64,000 nt of DNA, from assembly GCA_903832055.1 (NCBI GenBank), contig CAILAC010000012.1, forward strand, positions 20,991 through 84,990, read 5' to 3'. The translations under genes and the position numbers were made by a program. The notes under the pieces are model-generated. The model was given only the letters and a program-made list of their open reading frames with translations. It did no database searches and was not told the DNA's origin. Shown piece by piece: positions 1-9,123 of this stretch (positions within the stretch are counted from its first letter, which is position 1; each line of letters begins with the position of its first letter). Source of the DNA: an uncultured Acidobacteriota bacterium (lineage in GTDB: Bacteria; Acidobacteriota; Terriglobia; Terriglobales; Acidobacteriaceae).

Positions 1-425
1 TAGATGACTTTCTGCGGCGGCGGGACCACTCCATCGAGATGGTGGTGAAGGAGTGGCTGAAGGACCCCGCCACGATGCTGATCTACGAGGGTCAGCACCT
101 GGCGGAGCGGCATCTGGCGGAGCAGGTAACGCTGATCTCCGCAAAGAATGAGGCGGTGACGATTGATCTGGATTTGCAGACGCACCTGCCGCTGCGGCGC
201 ACCTTTGAGTGGCGCGACCCGGTGTACAAAGACAAGAATGAAGACGCCGAGGAGTATGACAACTACCGTCCGGTGGATGGATTTCCAACGCCGTTTAACA
301 TCACGCGCTTTCGCAATGGAGAAATGGTGAACCAGCTTTTTCTCTTCAAGGCGAGCTACAACCAGGCACTCCCCGCGGATGAGTTCAACCCAGACGTGGC
401 GGCCACGAGAATTGTAAAGAAGTAA
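1..425 (+). CDS. Partial LolA-like outer-membrane lipoprotein-sorting family protein (C-terminal part)
   Basis: The reading frame is open from position 3, with DDFLRRRD before the first internal Met, so the gene starts outside the window. About 140 C-terminal residues are visible. They alternate short beta-strand-like stretches, with a Lys/Glu/Asp-rich turn (DKNEDAEEYDNYR) followed by VDGFPTPF and an ITRFRNG strand. This resembles the end of the LolA/LolB-like fold common in acidobacterial lipoprotein-sorting or DUF4292-type proteins. There is no catalytic motif. The assignment is by pattern memory only and the N-terminal half is missing. It ends 135 bases before fabZ, and a TATAAT at 502-507 in that gap suggests fabZ has its own promoter. 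Confidence 0.5.
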   Translation, partial: DDFLRRRDHSIEMVVKEWLKDPATMLIYEGQHLAERHLAEQVTLISAKNEAVTIDLDLQTHLPLRRTFEWRDPVYKDKNEDAEEYDNYRPVDGFPTPFNITRFRNGEMVNQLFLFKASYNQALPADEFNPDVAATRIVKK

Positions 426-560
426 CCTGCCTGGCCAGGGACGATGTGAGGCGGCAAGCGGAAACCGGCTGCAAATTGGGAGTATGCAGTATGGTGCGGT
501 TTATAATCTGCACTTGCGTGTATAGGCGCAGCATTGAGTGAAGAGCGACCGGAGCCGTAG

Positions 561-1106
561 ATGACGCAAGAGACCGAGAGTGCAATCGAGACCGTCAGCA
601 AGCCCATCAATCAGACGATGAACATCGGGCAGATCATGGACTTTCTACCGCACCGCTACCCGTTTCTTTTGATTGACCGTGTGGTTGAGATGGAGCGGGC
701 CAAGCGGATTGTGGCCATCAAGAATGTGACCATCAATGAGGAGTTTTTCAACGGTCATTTTCCTGGTTATCCGATCATGCCGGGCGTGCTGGTAGTGGAA
801 GCGATGGCCCAGGCAGGCTGCATTCTGCTGCTGAACGAAGTGGCAGACCGGGAAAGCAAGCTGGTGGTGTTTACCGGGATTGAAGGCGCGAAGTTTCGCC
901 GTCCCATCACACCCGGAGACCAGTTGCGGCTGGAGGTAGATGTGCTGTCGTTCAGGCCGCGCGCAGGGCGCATGGAAGGCAAGGCCTACGTGGATGGCAA
1001 GCTGGCCTGCGAAGCGACACTGACATGCGCTGTGGTGCCGAGGCAGGGTGCAAGACCGAGCGCGGCGCAGGCCGTAGCTGCAAAGACCAACGAGGGCGCA
1101 GAGTGA
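561..1106 (+). CDS. fabZ: 3-hydroxyacyl-[acyl-carrier-protein] dehydratase FabZ
   Basis: FabZ dehydrates beta-hydroxyacyl-ACP in fatty acid elongation. In operons with lpxA it also balances the supply of hydroxyacyl-ACP for lipid A. The 181-residue protein has the hot-dog fold signature: PHRYPFLLIDRV near residue 30, then GHFPGYPIMPG with the catalytic His at 66, and the catalytic Glu at 80 in VVEAMAQ. The ATG at 561 is preceded by GGAG. A second Met at residue 20 (MNIGQIMDFLPHR) lies closer to the usual family start, so the first 19 residues could be an extension. The stop overlaps the lpxA start, which indicates translational coupling. TATAAT at 502-507 is a possible -10 box. Confidence 0.96.
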   Translation: MTQETESAIETVSKPINQTMNIGQIMDFLPHRYPFLLIDRVVEMERAKRIVAIKNVTINEEFFNGHFPGYPIMPGVLVVEAMAQAGCILLLNEVADRESKLVVFTGIEGAKFRRPITPGDQLRLEVDVLSFRPRAGRMEGKAYVDGKLACEATLTCAVVPRQGARPSAAQAVAAKTNEGAE

Positions 1107-1888
1107 GCGTTCACCCTGGTGCTGTGATTGCCAAAGGCGCGGTGGTGCCGGAGAGCTGCACTGTGGGCCCTTTCTGTACGATTGGGCCGGACGTAGTGCT
1201 GGGCGAGGGCTGCACGCTTGTTTCGCACGTGGTGCTTGATGGGCGGACGCGGATTGGCGACCGGAACACGTTTTATCCCTTCAGCTCGGTGGGCATAGCG
1301 CCGCAGGATCTGAAGTACTTTGGCGAGCCTACGGAGACGGTGCTGGGCAACGGCAACACGATTCGCGAGTGCGTGACGATTTCGCGGGGAACGACGAAGG
1401 GCGGCGGGATTACGCGGGTCGGTTCCAACTGCCTGATCATGGCGTATGCGCACATTGGGCACGACAGCCAGGTGGGAAACAACTGCATTCTTGCCAATGC
1501 GGCAACGCTTGCCGGCCATGTGGTGATTGAGGATTTCGCGACGGTGGGCGCGTTCTCGCCGATACATCAGTTCTGCACGGTGGGCGCGCATGCATACATT
1601 GGCGGCGGGACGATCGTGACGCAGGATGTGCTGCCGTATTCGTTGACCTCGGCGCGGCGCGAGAACAAGGCGTTTGGGATTAACAAAGTCGGGCTGTCGC
1701 GGCGTGGATTTTCAGAGGAGCGGCTGAAGCTGCTGCAGAAGGCCTTCAGGCTGCTGCTGGCGGCAAAGATGAACACCTCCGCGGCAGTGGAAAAGATCAA
1801 GGCCCTTGATGGTTCGCCAGAGGCTCTGGAGGATGTGGCGATGCTGGTCTCGTTCATTGAGCGCAGCGAGCGCGGAGTGATCAAGTAG
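1103..1888 (+). CDS. lpxA: Acyl-ACP--UDP-N-acetylglucosamine O-acyltransferase LpxA
   Basis: LpxA catalyses the first step of lipid A synthesis, transferring a hydroxyacyl chain to the 3-OH of UDP-GlcNAc in the cytoplasm. I chose the GTG at 1103, which overlaps the fabZ stop (GTGA). This gives 261 residues, almost the E. coli length of 262. The frame is open back to 1025, but that part overlaps fabZ and looks like read-through. The left-handed beta-helix is visible as isoleucine/valine-rich hexapeptide repeats through about residue 190. The motif AHIGHD places the catalytic His at about residue 120. A C-terminal helical part (SRRGFSEERLK onward) completes the family architecture. Confidence 0.96.
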   Translation: MSVHPGAVIAKGAVVPESCTVGPFCTIGPDVVLGEGCTLVSHVVLDGRTRIGDRNTFYPFSSVGIAPQDLKYFGEPTETVLGNGNTIRECVTISRGTTKGGGITRVGSNCLIMAYAHIGHDSQVGNNCILANAATLAGHVVIEDFATVGAFSPIHQFCTVGAHAYIGGGTIVTQDVLPYSLTSARRENKAFGINKVGLSRRGFSEERLKLLQKAFRLLLAAKMNTSAAVEKIKALDGSPEALEDVAMLVSFIERSERGVIK

Positions 1889-1890
1889 CC

Positions 1891-2769
1891 GTGGCTTTCG
1901 ATGCCAAGCCGCATGCAAAGCTGGGGCTGATTGCGGGCAATGGGCGCTTCCCTTTTTTGCTGCTGGATGCGGCGCGCGCGGCAGGCTGCCACGTGGTTGT
2001 TGCGGCGATCAAAGAAGAGACAGATCTCGAGATCAATGAGCGCGCAGCGCAGGACTCTGACATTCAGGTGCACTGGCTTTCGCTGGGTGAACTGTCAAAG
2101 CTGATTGAGACTTTTCAGCGGGCTGGTGTGACGCGCGCGGTGATGGCCGGGCAGGTGAAGCACAAGCAGATTTTTTCGAGCATTCGGCCAGACTGGCGAT
2201 TGGCAAAACTGCTGATGAGTCTGAGGACGCGTAATACAGATATGCTGCTGGGTGCTGTAGCCAAAGTGCTGGGCGATGAGGGCATCGAGTTGATCTCTTC
2301 CACCGCCTATCTGGAACCGCTGCTGGCAAAAGTTGGCGTGTTGACACGACGCGCCCCGAGTGAAGAAGAAGAGAAAGACATCGCTTACGGCCTCACAGTT
2401 GCGACAGGGCTTGCAGGCTTTGATATTGGGCAGACAGTCGTGGTGGCAGCGCAGGCGTGCGTGGCCGTGGAAGCGATGGAAGGCACTGACGCAACCATCG
2501 AGCGGGCCGGTGCGTTGATGCGGACGCTGGATGAGGATGCATCGACTTTGCAGCGTTCGCTCACGGTGGTGAAGTTGCCCAAGCCGAAACAGGACATGCG
2601 CTTTGACGTTCCGGTGATTGGCCTGCGCACGCTTGAATCAATGAAGCGCAGCGGGGCGCGGTGCCTGGCGATTGAGGCAGAGCGCACGCTGCTGTTTGAT
2701 GAGAGCGCATTGATTCGATGCGCGGATGAAGCAGAGATTGCCATTGTTGCAGTTCCGCGCCGATACTGA
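1891..2769 (+). CDS. lpxI: UDP-2,3-diacylglucosamine diphosphatase LpxI
   Basis: The 292-residue protein matches the LpxI (former DUF1009) family. It begins LGLIAGNGRFPFLLLDAA, the typical N-terminal motif, and has a C-terminal region rich in short strands (GLRTLESMKRSGARCLAIEA). LpxI hydrolyses UDP-2,3-diacylglucosamine to lipid X and replaces LpxH in many non-enteric bacteria. The start is a GTG two bases after the lpxA stop, so fabZ-lpxA-lpxI form one operon. lpxD, lpxC and lpxB are not in the window. A frame open throughout and the position directly after lpxA support the assignment. Confidence 0.92.
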   Translation: MAFDAKPHAKLGLIAGNGRFPFLLLDAARAAGCHVVVAAIKEETDLEINERAAQDSDIQVHWLSLGELSKLIETFQRAGVTRAVMAGQVKHKQIFSSIRPDWRLAKLLMSLRTRNTDMLLGAVAKVLGDEGIELISSTAYLEPLLAKVGVLTRRAPSEEEEKDIAYGLTVATGLAGFDIGQTVVVAAQACVAVEAMEGTDATIERAGALMRTLDEDASTLQRSLTVVKLPKPKQDMRFDVPVIGLRTLESMKRSGARCLAIEAERTLLFDESALIRCADEAEIAIVAVPRRY

Positions 2770-2852
2770 GGGCGCACTTAGCCAGCGACTATTCCCCGCG
2801 CTGGAACGTCTCAACACATGTCGGACTAACAAATTTCTGGAGGATTGCTGTT

Positions 2853-3422
2853 ATGCATTTCAAGGCTGTTGCAAAGCTTGCCCTGCTCTCAATCTCGTCA
2901 GCCCTGCTGCTGACGGCTGCTGTTCAAACTGCGCATGCTGGAGATTCGCTAGCCGCTGGAACGACTGCTCCCGCGTTTACGCTGCCCTCGCAGGACAACA
3001 CGCCGATCTCGCTGGCCGATTACAAGGGCAAGTGGGTGGTGCTGTATTTCTATCCGAAGGACTTCACCGGCGGCTGCACGATTGAGGCGCATAACTTTCA
3101 GCGCGATCTGGATAAGTTCAAGGCCGCAAATGCAGTCGTGCTGGGCGTGAGCCTGGATACGGCGGCGAGCCATCAGAGCTTTTGCACCAAGGAGAGCCTG
3201 AGCTTCAAGCTACTGGCAGACACGGAGCACAAAGTGGTGGATGCGTTTGGCGTGCCGATGAAAACCTTTGATACACCCAACGGCAAGGTCACGATTGCAC
3301 TGCGGCAGACGTTCCTGATTGATCCCACAGGCAAGATTGTGAAGGCGTGGCCGAACGTGGATGAGGACCTGAAAAATCACAGCGCCAATGTGCTTGCAGC
3401 GATTGCAGCTGGCGGCAAGTAA
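2853..3422 (+). CDS. Exported peroxiredoxin (Bcp/PrxQ type)
   Basis: This thiol peroxidase of the AhpC/TSA-Bcp group would reduce peroxides with an exported thioredoxin-like partner. The ATG at 2853 has a GGAGG nine bases upstream. Residues 1-29 form a signal peptide ending in AHA|GD, so the enzyme is periplasmic. The peroxidatic Cys is residue 75 in FYPKDFTGGCT. There is no Cys five residues later as in alpha-type Bcp. The only other mature Cys is residue 111 (SFCTKES), 36 residues on, which matches the spacing known for beta-type PrxQ with an intramolecular disulfide. It lies 83 bases after lpxI and is followed by a strong hairpin. Confidence 0.9.
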   Translation: MHFKAVAKLALLSISSALLLTAAVQTAHAGDSLAAGTTAPAFTLPSQDNTPISLADYKGKWVVLYFYPKDFTGGCTIEAHNFQRDLDKFKAANAVVLGVSLDTAASHQSFCTKESLSFKLLADTEHKVVDAFGVPMKTFDTPNGKVTIALRQTFLIDPTGKIVKAWPNVDEDLKNHSANVLAAIAAGGK

Positions 3423-3450
3423 GACACGCGAAGTTCAATTGAGCAAAGAC

Positions 3451-3496
3451 GCAACAAGCCCGGCAATCGAGAGGAAATCTCGGCCGGGCTTGTTGC
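3451..3496. terminator. Bidirectional terminator-like hairpin
   Basis: A perfect 14-bp inverted repeat, GCAACAAGCCCGGC (3451-3464) and GCCGGGCTTGTTGC (3483-3496), encloses a second 5-bp stem, CGAGA/TCTCG (3468-3472/3478-3482), with loop GGAAA. It sits between two convergent genes, the peroxiredoxin and the histone-like protein, so it can end transcription from both sides. There is no long T run, so the terminator role is inferred from its position. Confidence 0.75.
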
Positions 3497-3514
3497 TTGC
3501 CTGGTGAACAGAAG

Positions 3515-4429
3515 TTAGCTGGTTGCGGCTTTCTTGGGAGCAGCTTTCTTTGCTGCGGCCTTCTTTGCCGGTGCTTTCTTGGCGACAGCCTTCTTTGCGG
3601 GCGCCTTTTTCGCTGCAGCTTTCTTGACGACGGCCTTTTTGGCGGGCGCCTTTTTCGCTGCAACTTTTTTAGCGACGGCTTTCTTGGCGGGAGCCTTCTT
3701 GGCGACTGCCTTGACTGCTGCCTTCTTCGCGGGGGCCTTCTTGACTGCTGCCTTCACTGCTGCTTTTTTGGCAGGAGCCTTTTTCACGACGGCCTTCTTA
3801 GCGACAACCTTCTTGGCCGCTGCTTTAACTGCAACTTTCTTTGCTGCTTTCTTTGTTGCCAACGGAGTACCTCTCTTGATTGGTTTGCTGGCGCTCTTGC
3901 CGGGCGCAGTCTTCTTCACTGCGACCTTGCCACCGCGTTTCGCACCAGTACTGCTCTTCTTCGCGGCAGACACTTTGACGGCTTTCTTAGCCGACTTCCT
4001 GACTGCGGCAACCTTGGTGGCCGGAGCTTTCTTAGCAGGAGTTTTTTTCGCAACAGCTTTCTTGGCAGCAGCTTTCTTCACTGGTACTGCTTTCTTCACT
4101 GGTGCAGCTTTCTTGACTGCAGCTTTCTTGACTGCAGTTTTCTTGACTGCAGCTGCTTTCTTTGCAGGCGCCTTTTTAGGCGCAGCCTTTTTCGCGGGTG
4201 CAGAGGCAACCGGAGCTTTCGCTTTTGCCTTTTTCACGGGCTTCTTCGCGGGAGCAACTGCGATGATTGGCTCACTGACGAGGAGCACCTCAACCACACC
4301 TGAACTGTTGCTCGCGATGATTTCCTCTTCTTCATCTTCGAGTTCAATGTCTTGTGCGGGAGTGCTCTGAAGTGCGGATGAATTGTCGTCTGAATCACTG
4401 CGGGCGTACATTGGAAATTTTTCTGCCAT
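3515..4429 (-). CDS. Histone H1-like Lys/Ala/Pro repeat protein
   Basis: I chose the start at 4429 (MAEKFPMYARS), which has GGAGG just upstream, giving 304 residues. The upstream in-frame Met at 4576 lacks this. The first ~55 residues are acidic, with DSDD and a DEEEE run. From about residue 75 the protein is almost wholly Lys, Ala, Pro and Val in degenerate PAKKA and VKKA units, ending KKAATS. This is the composition of eukaryotic H1 tails and of bacterial Hc1/HctB, AlgP and HU tail extensions, so DNA binding and nucleoid compaction are the likely role. No HU or other folded domain is visible. The repeat length may vary between strains. Confidence 0.8.
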   Translation of the reverse strand: MAEKFPMYARSDSDDNSSALQSTPAQDIELEDEEEEIIASNSSGVVEVLLVSEPIIAVAPAKKPVKKAKAKAPVASAPAKKAAPKKAPAKKAAAVKKTAVKKAAVKKAAPVKKAVPVKKAAAKKAVAKKTPAKKAPATKVAAVRKSAKKAVKVSAAKKSSTGAKRGGKVAVKKTAPGKSASKPIKRGTPLATKKAAKKVAVKAAAKKVVAKKAVVKKAPAKKAAVKAAVKKAPAKKAAVKAVAKKAPAKKAVAKKVAAKKAPAKKAVVKKAAAKKAPAKKAVAKKAPAKKAAAKKAAPKKAATS

Positions 4430-4610
4430 GCTGTTTGCCTCCAGCGCAATTGCGCTGACTGAGATTGTTCGAGTGCATGATGCAAGCGAGTTCAGACAGT
4501 GGTCTGAGTGTGTTCGCCTACGGCGCACATTGTAACAACAGCTTGCATGGATTTTCCAATGATGACAAGTACGCAACTAGCTACTTTTCTATATTTTTCT
4601 ATGAATAGCT

Positions 4611-6572
4611 TTAGTGATGGGCCTGTGTCTTTTTGGAATTGCCCACTCCTGAAGTTTTAGCTGCATGCTTTGTGCTTGTTGCAGCCTTGCTTGTGCTGCT
4701 CTTCTCAGGCGTCTTTACGGGCTTGTCTGCGCTCTTTGATGCATTGGATTTATTGGTCGCGTTGCGTGTGCCGCGCTTGTGATGTGATGCAGATGAAGAC
4801 TGTTTTTCCTTTTGATCACGCGCATGTGCAGCAGTGTGTGCAGGCTCTGCGACGCGTATGCGCTGGCCTGCGGTGACGCTGGTTCCGTGATTCCAACGAC
4901 GCAGATCGTCGAGAGTGACACCGAAGCGATCGGCGATTGTGATAAGCGTATCGCCGCGGCGCGCCTTGTAGTATTCAACATGCGATGCGGGCGCAGTGGG
5001 CACAGGCACGGGGATGACGAGTGCTTCAGTTTTATCGAGCGCATCATCCGGATGCAGTTGGTTGACTGCGGCAAGCTGATCGATGGATACGTGATAGCTG
5101 CGCGCAACGCTGGCGAGCGAGTCCTCTGGTGTGACGCGATGATAGCGCCAATGAGTGCGATGTTCTTCCGGAATTTCAGAGATTCGTGACTTGAAGAGCG
5201 TCGCAGTGCCTGGCGGTACATGCAGATCGTAGGTGCCTTGAGCAATGCCCGCCGGTGGAGTTACCAGCCGCAGCAGGCCGGGGTTGAGTGCGAGAAGTTC
5301 CTGAGGCTGCGCATCCACAAGGTCTGCGACGAGGCGCAGATCAATTGCGTAATCGATGGGCACCGTATCAGACACAACGGCTGGCTCAAACTGTACATCC
5401 TCAAAGCCGTACTGCTTGGGATTTTTAGCGATGATGATGGCGGCGAGAATTTCAGGGACATAATTCTTGGTTTCGCCGGGAAGATTGTTGCGCTTGTAAA
5501 GTTCCCAATAATCTGCGTAACCGGTCTTTTGCACTGCACGCTGTACGTTGCCCGCTCCCCAGTCATAGGCGGCCATGGCGAGATACCAGTCGCCTAACTG
5601 GTTGTAGAGAAACTTCATGTAGCGGGCATAGGCGCGTGTCGATTTCTCCGGATCGAAGCGCTCGTCGACGTATCCATTGCGCGTGAGGCCGTAGTCTCCG
5701 TGAGGCATGAATTGCCACATGCCGCCTGCACCAGAGCGACCGTTGACAGCCTGTGGCTGAAAGCCTGATTCAGCGACGGCAAGGTAGATGAGATCCTGGG
5801 GGACACCCTCATCATTGAGTACGCGCTGAATCATCGACATGTAGCGGCCTCCGCGTTCAAGCGAGTGGCGAAGGGTGTTGTGGCCGCGTTGTGAGTAAGC
5901 AAAGAAGTTGATGTAACCGGCGACGTAGTCGTTGATGACGAGGGGCAGATCGGATTTTGTCGTGGCGAGTTGTGCCTTGGCGGTAGCAATGAGATTTGGA
6001 TCAACCTCAAAGGTGATGTCGTTGGCTACGTCTGCAGGCGATGGTTCGACGGCTGGGGCGAAGCCGTTTCCGCGCTTGAGGGCTTCCATCTCGAGGGCGT
6101 TGATGGCATCGACGACGCGGTTGAATTCATCCTGAAGCTGAGGCTCGGTTTTGATATCGAGGTCGTGATTGTTGCCGCCAGCGAGCATGAGATCAACTGC
6201 GTTGTCGAAGTCAGACTTGGCCTGCAGCAATTGACCTTTACGATAGTGGCTCTGACCGCTGAGGAAGGCTCGATCAACCTGCGCAATCAACTGCTGAAGG
6301 CTGTGCTGCCTGGGTGATGGAACGGGCGCTGGATTGACTGCGGGAGCTTGAGGCGCAGCTTGAATTTCGGGAGCGAGCGTCTTGCTGCTGTCGGCCACTG
6401 GCACAGCGGCGACATGCGGAGATTCGCAGCCTGTAAGGACCAGAGTGAGGACAAGAGTAAGGGCCAGAGGAAGCGACATGACCAGTACCGCCAACGAGCC
6501 CAGGGCTGGCTGAGAGTCCAGCACAGCAGAGCGGGTGTTTCTGACGGGATGGTGGAGTCGATCAAAAATCAT
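4611..6572 (-). CDS. mltD: Membrane-bound lytic murein transglycosylase D-like lipoprotein
   Basis: MltD cleaves the peptidoglycan MurNAc-GlcNAc bond non-hydrolytically in the periplasm. The 653-residue protein has an N-terminal hydrophobic segment ending in a lipobox LTGC with Cys49, so it should be a lipoprotein. The SLT domain lies at about residues 230-380, with the catalytic Glu at 268 in VAESGFQPQAVN and the GAGGMWQFMP motif. Two LysM domains follow near residues 480-520 and 540-580, each with a DSL/DTL core. The last ~70 residues are Ser/Lys/Thr/Ala-rich and disordered. A later Met at residue 32 would also leave a workable lipoprotein signal. Confidence 0.93.
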   Translation of the reverse strand: MIFDRLHHPVRNTRSAVLDSQPALGSLAVLVMSLPLALTLVLTLVLTGCESPHVAAVPVADSSKTLAPEIQAAPQAPAVNPAPVPSPRQHSLQQLIAQVDRAFLSGQSHYRKGQLLQAKSDFDNAVDLMLAGGNNHDLDIKTEPQLQDEFNRVVDAINALEMEALKRGNGFAPAVEPSPADVANDITFEVDPNLIATAKAQLATTKSDLPLVINDYVAGYINFFAYSQRGHNTLRHSLERGGRYMSMIQRVLNDEGVPQDLIYLAVAESGFQPQAVNGRSGAGGMWQFMPHGDYGLTRNGYVDERFDPEKSTRAYARYMKFLYNQLGDWYLAMAAYDWGAGNVQRAVQKTGYADYWELYKRNNLPGETKNYVPEILAAIIIAKNPKQYGFEDVQFEPAVVSDTVPIDYAIDLRLVADLVDAQPQELLALNPGLLRLVTPPAGIAQGTYDLHVPPGTATLFKSRISEIPEEHRTHWRYHRVTPEDSLASVARSYHVSIDQLAAVNQLHPDDALDKTEALVIPVPVPTAPASHVEYYKARRGDTLITIADRFGVTLDDLRRWNHGTSVTAGQRIRVAEPAHTAAHARDQKEKQSSSASHHKRGTRNATNKSNASKSADKPVKTPEKSSTSKAATSTKHAAKTSGVGNSKKTQAHH

Positions 6573-6848
6573 AGAGGCGAATCGTTGAGTCAGAGGAACG
6601 CCGCCATTCGTAGCGGCTGGCGGGAATTTTGGTGAATCTGATGAATCCCTTTGGCGCCAAACTTGGAATCAGGCTCTGGACTGCAGTCTTGACCGGTCAA
6701 TATGCCGCACTCTGGAAGCCGTGCTCTGGACCAACCTGTCAGCGGGGGCTCGATGGGTCTGGAGACTTGCTCTACTCTTCCGATGATAAGCTATGGACTT
6801 GAGGGGTTTTGCGGAGAAGTGCCGCAGTCTCTCATGTGAAACCTCCCA

Positions 6849-8660
6849 ATGGACTCTAGTCTCCTCCGAAATTTCGCCATTATTGCTCACATCGACCATG
6901 GCAAGTCGACGCTCTCTGACCGTCTGCTTGAGATGACCGGCTCCCTCACTGCGCGTGAAATGCAGGCGCAGGTGTTGGACGCGATGGATCTGGAACGTGA
7001 GCGCGGCATCACCATCAAGGCCCATGCGGTGCGCATGATGTACAAGGCCAAGGATGGGGTGACCTACCAGTTGAACCTGATTGATACGCCCGGGCATGTG
7101 GACTTCAGCTACGAGGTTTCGCGTTCGCTGGCCTCGTGCGAGGGGGCGCTGCTGGTGGTGGACGCAAGTCAGGGCGTTGAGGCGCAGACGCTGGCCAACG
7201 CCTTTTTGGCGATCAGCGGTGGCCTGGAAATCATTCCGATCATCAACAAGATTGATCTGCCGTCGGCCGACATCACGCGCACACAGGAAGCCATTGAGCA
7301 GGCCGTGGGGCTGGACGCGACCGATGCGATTCCGGTGAGCGCGAAGACCGGCCAGGGTGTCGAAGACATCCTGGAGGCGATTGTGCATCGTCTGCCGCCG
7401 CCCAAGGGCGACATCAACGCTCCGTTGCAGGCGCTGGTTTTCGATTCGTGGTTTGATCCGTACCGCGGCGTTGTAGTACTTGCCCGGGTGGTGCATGGGC
7501 GCATGCGCCAGGGACAGAAAATTCGCTTCATGTCGAATGGACGTGTCTTCAATATCGACACACTGGGCGTGCTGACGCCCAAGCCGGTGCCGATTCAGGA
7601 GCTGACTGCCGGCGAGGTTGGTTTCTTTACGGCGACGATCAAGAACGTGGCGGACACGAAGATTGGCGATACCGTAACGGATGATGAACACCCAGCTGCG
7701 ACCCAGTTGCCAGGCTTCATGGAAATCATGCCAATGGTCTTCGCGGGGCTGTATACCGTCGATTCGCACGAGCACACACTTTTGCGCGATGCGCTCGAAA
7801 AGCTGCGGCTGAATGATTCCTCGTTTTTCTTTGAGCCGGAGAGCTCAGTTGCGCTGGGGTTTGGCTTTCGCTGCGGATTTCTTGGACTGCTGCACATGGA
7901 GATCATCCAGGAGCGGATTGAGCGCGAGTACAATCTGGACCTGATCACCACGGCCCCTGGAGTGCGCTACAAGATAACGCTGACCTCAGGTGAGGTGGTA
8001 GAGGTCGAGAATCCTTCGCGATGGCCTGAGCCGACCAATATCGAGATGATTGAAGAGCCGGTCATCAATGCGATGATTTTGACCAACGAAGAATATGTGG
8101 GCGGCATTCTGAAGCTGGTGGAAGAGAAGCGCGGGCGGCAGAAGAATTTTGAATATGTATCCGCTACCCGGGTGATGCTGACCTATGAGCTGCCACTGAA
8201 TGAGATCGTGCTGGACTTCTACGACCGCCTGAAGTCCGTTTCGCGCGGTTACGCATCGCTGGATTACCAGTTGGCCGGAATGTGGGTTTCGCCGATGGTG
8301 AAGATGGATATTCTTGTTTCTGGCGAGCCGGTGGATGCGCTTTCAATCATCGTGCACCGGGATTTTGCCTACGAACGCGGCAAGGCGTTGGTCTCCAAAA
8401 TGCGGGAGCTCATTCCCCGGCAACAGTTTGAGGTAGCGATCCAGGCAGCGATCGGGGCCAAGATCGTTGCGCGCGAAACCGTAGTGGCGCTGCGCAAGAA
8501 TGTAATTGCCAAGTGCTACGGCGGCGACATCAGCCGCAAGCGTAAGCTGCTGGACAAGCAGAAAGAAGGCAAGAAGCGGATGAAGCGCATCGGCAAGGTG
8601 GATATCCCGCAGGAGGCCTTCCTGGCGGTGCTGCGGGTAGGCGAAGAAACGCAGTCTTGA
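6849..8660 (+). CDS. lepA: Elongation factor 4 (LepA)
   Basis: LepA/EF4 is a ribosome-bound translational GTPase. The 603-residue protein starts with [14 protein letters not shown] (G1/P-loop), has DTPGHVDF (G3) and NKIDLPS (G4), and carries the LepA-specific C-terminal domain with [20 protein letters not shown] near the end. The length matches the family (about 600). The ATG at 6849 fits the conserved N-terminus, but no strong ribosome binding site is seen before it. It is transcribed away from mltD across a 276-base divergent spacer and is followed by an unusual AT-rich region. Confidence 0.98.
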   Translation: MDSSLLRNFAIIAHIDHGKSTLSDRLLEMTGSLTAREMQAQVLDAMDLERERGITIKAHAVRMMYKAKDGVTYQLNLIDTPGHVDFSYEVSRSLASCEGALLVVDASQGVEAQTLANAFLAISGGLEIIPIINKIDLPSADITRTQEAIEQAVGLDATDAIPVSAKTGQGVEDILEAIVHRLPPPKGDINAPLQALVFDSWFDPYRGVVVLARVVHGRMRQGQKIRFMSNGRVFNIDTLGVLTPKPVPIQELTAGEVGFFTATIKNVADTKIGDTVTDDEHPAATQLPGFMEIMPMVFAGLYTVDSHEHTLLRDALEKLRLNDSSFFFEPESSVALGFGFRCGFLGLLHMEIIQERIEREYNLDLITTAPGVRYKITLTSGEVVEVENPSRWPEPTNIEMIEEPVINAMILTNEEYVGGILKLVEEKRGRQKNFEYVSATRVMLTYELPLNEIVLDFYDRLKSVSRGYASLDYQLAGMWVSPMVKMDILVSGEPVDALSIIVHRDFAYERGKALVSKMRELIPRQQFEVAIQAAIGAKIVARETVVALRKNVIAKCYGGDISRKRKLLDKQKEGKKRMKRIGKVDIPQEAFLAVLRVGEETQS

Positions 8661-8960
8661 GGCGGGATTCAGTAAATATTTGAATTTCTGAAGGCGGCTG
8701 GATTCATGCGCTATTCATGGCTATCTGTGGAAAGCTCAGAGAGCGGCGCAGAAGAGAATTAGCCAGCGCAAATCGTCGCACGATTGGTGCGCTCTTAGTG
8801 CATTTACTGAAAATAAAGAACTTAGACTTATAACCAGAAACAGCGATTGTTTGGCAAGCGAAAAATATGGAATTTGCAGTCAAATTCAGTAAAAACTTAT
8901 CCACATAGTTTTCCACAGCGCAAGACATTGCAGCGAGGATTTCCGCATCGAAAATTCATT
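8661..8960. other. AT-rich spacer with DnaA boxes, candidate replication origin
   Basis: This spacer is far more AT-rich than its surroundings. It has a perfect DnaA box TTATCCACA (8897-8905) and, three bases on, TTTTCCACA (8909-8917, 8 of 9) in the same orientation. A weaker inverted box (TGTGGAAAG, 8726-8734) lies upstream. ATTCAGTAAA occurs at 8667-8676 and 8884-8893, with the inverse TTTACTGAA at 8803-8811. No convincing gene is present. The spacers next to dnaA and gyrB show no such cluster. Two good boxes do not prove an origin, and the cluster could instead titrate DnaA or regulate a gene. Confidence 0.4.
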
Positions 8961-9070
8961 ACTGGAACTATTGGAGTTGTAGTGCCATAACGGACCCTTG
9001 ATCGCGACGAGGTGCATCGTGCGGGGCTGCTGCTGAGAAGGGGTCGCAAACAGAAATCAGGGCAAATGAG

Positions 9071-9102
9071 AATGGCGGCTCCGATGACTCGGAACCGCCA
9101 TT
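9071..9102 (-). terminator. Hairpin terminator downstream of skp
   Basis: A 14-bp inverted repeat AATGGCGGCTCCGA/TCGGAACCGCCATT (9071-9084/9089-9102) has loop TGAC. The one non-identical position becomes a G-U pair in the minus-strand transcript, so it folds better as RNA from the skp side. It begins 21 bases past the skp stop. Confidence 0.7.
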
Positions 9103-9123
9103 ATTTTGGCCGTAGCCGGGTGA

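Noticed and set aside
3534..4370. 278-codon plus-strand frame rich in Phe and Ala
   Set aside because: It is the mirror image of the Lys/Ala repeats of the histone-like gene; the minus frame has a binding site and a natural protein composition.
8704..8928. 74-codon minus-strand frame in the AT-rich spacer
   Set aside because: It has no binding site and no recognisable features, and its codons cover the tandem DnaA boxes.
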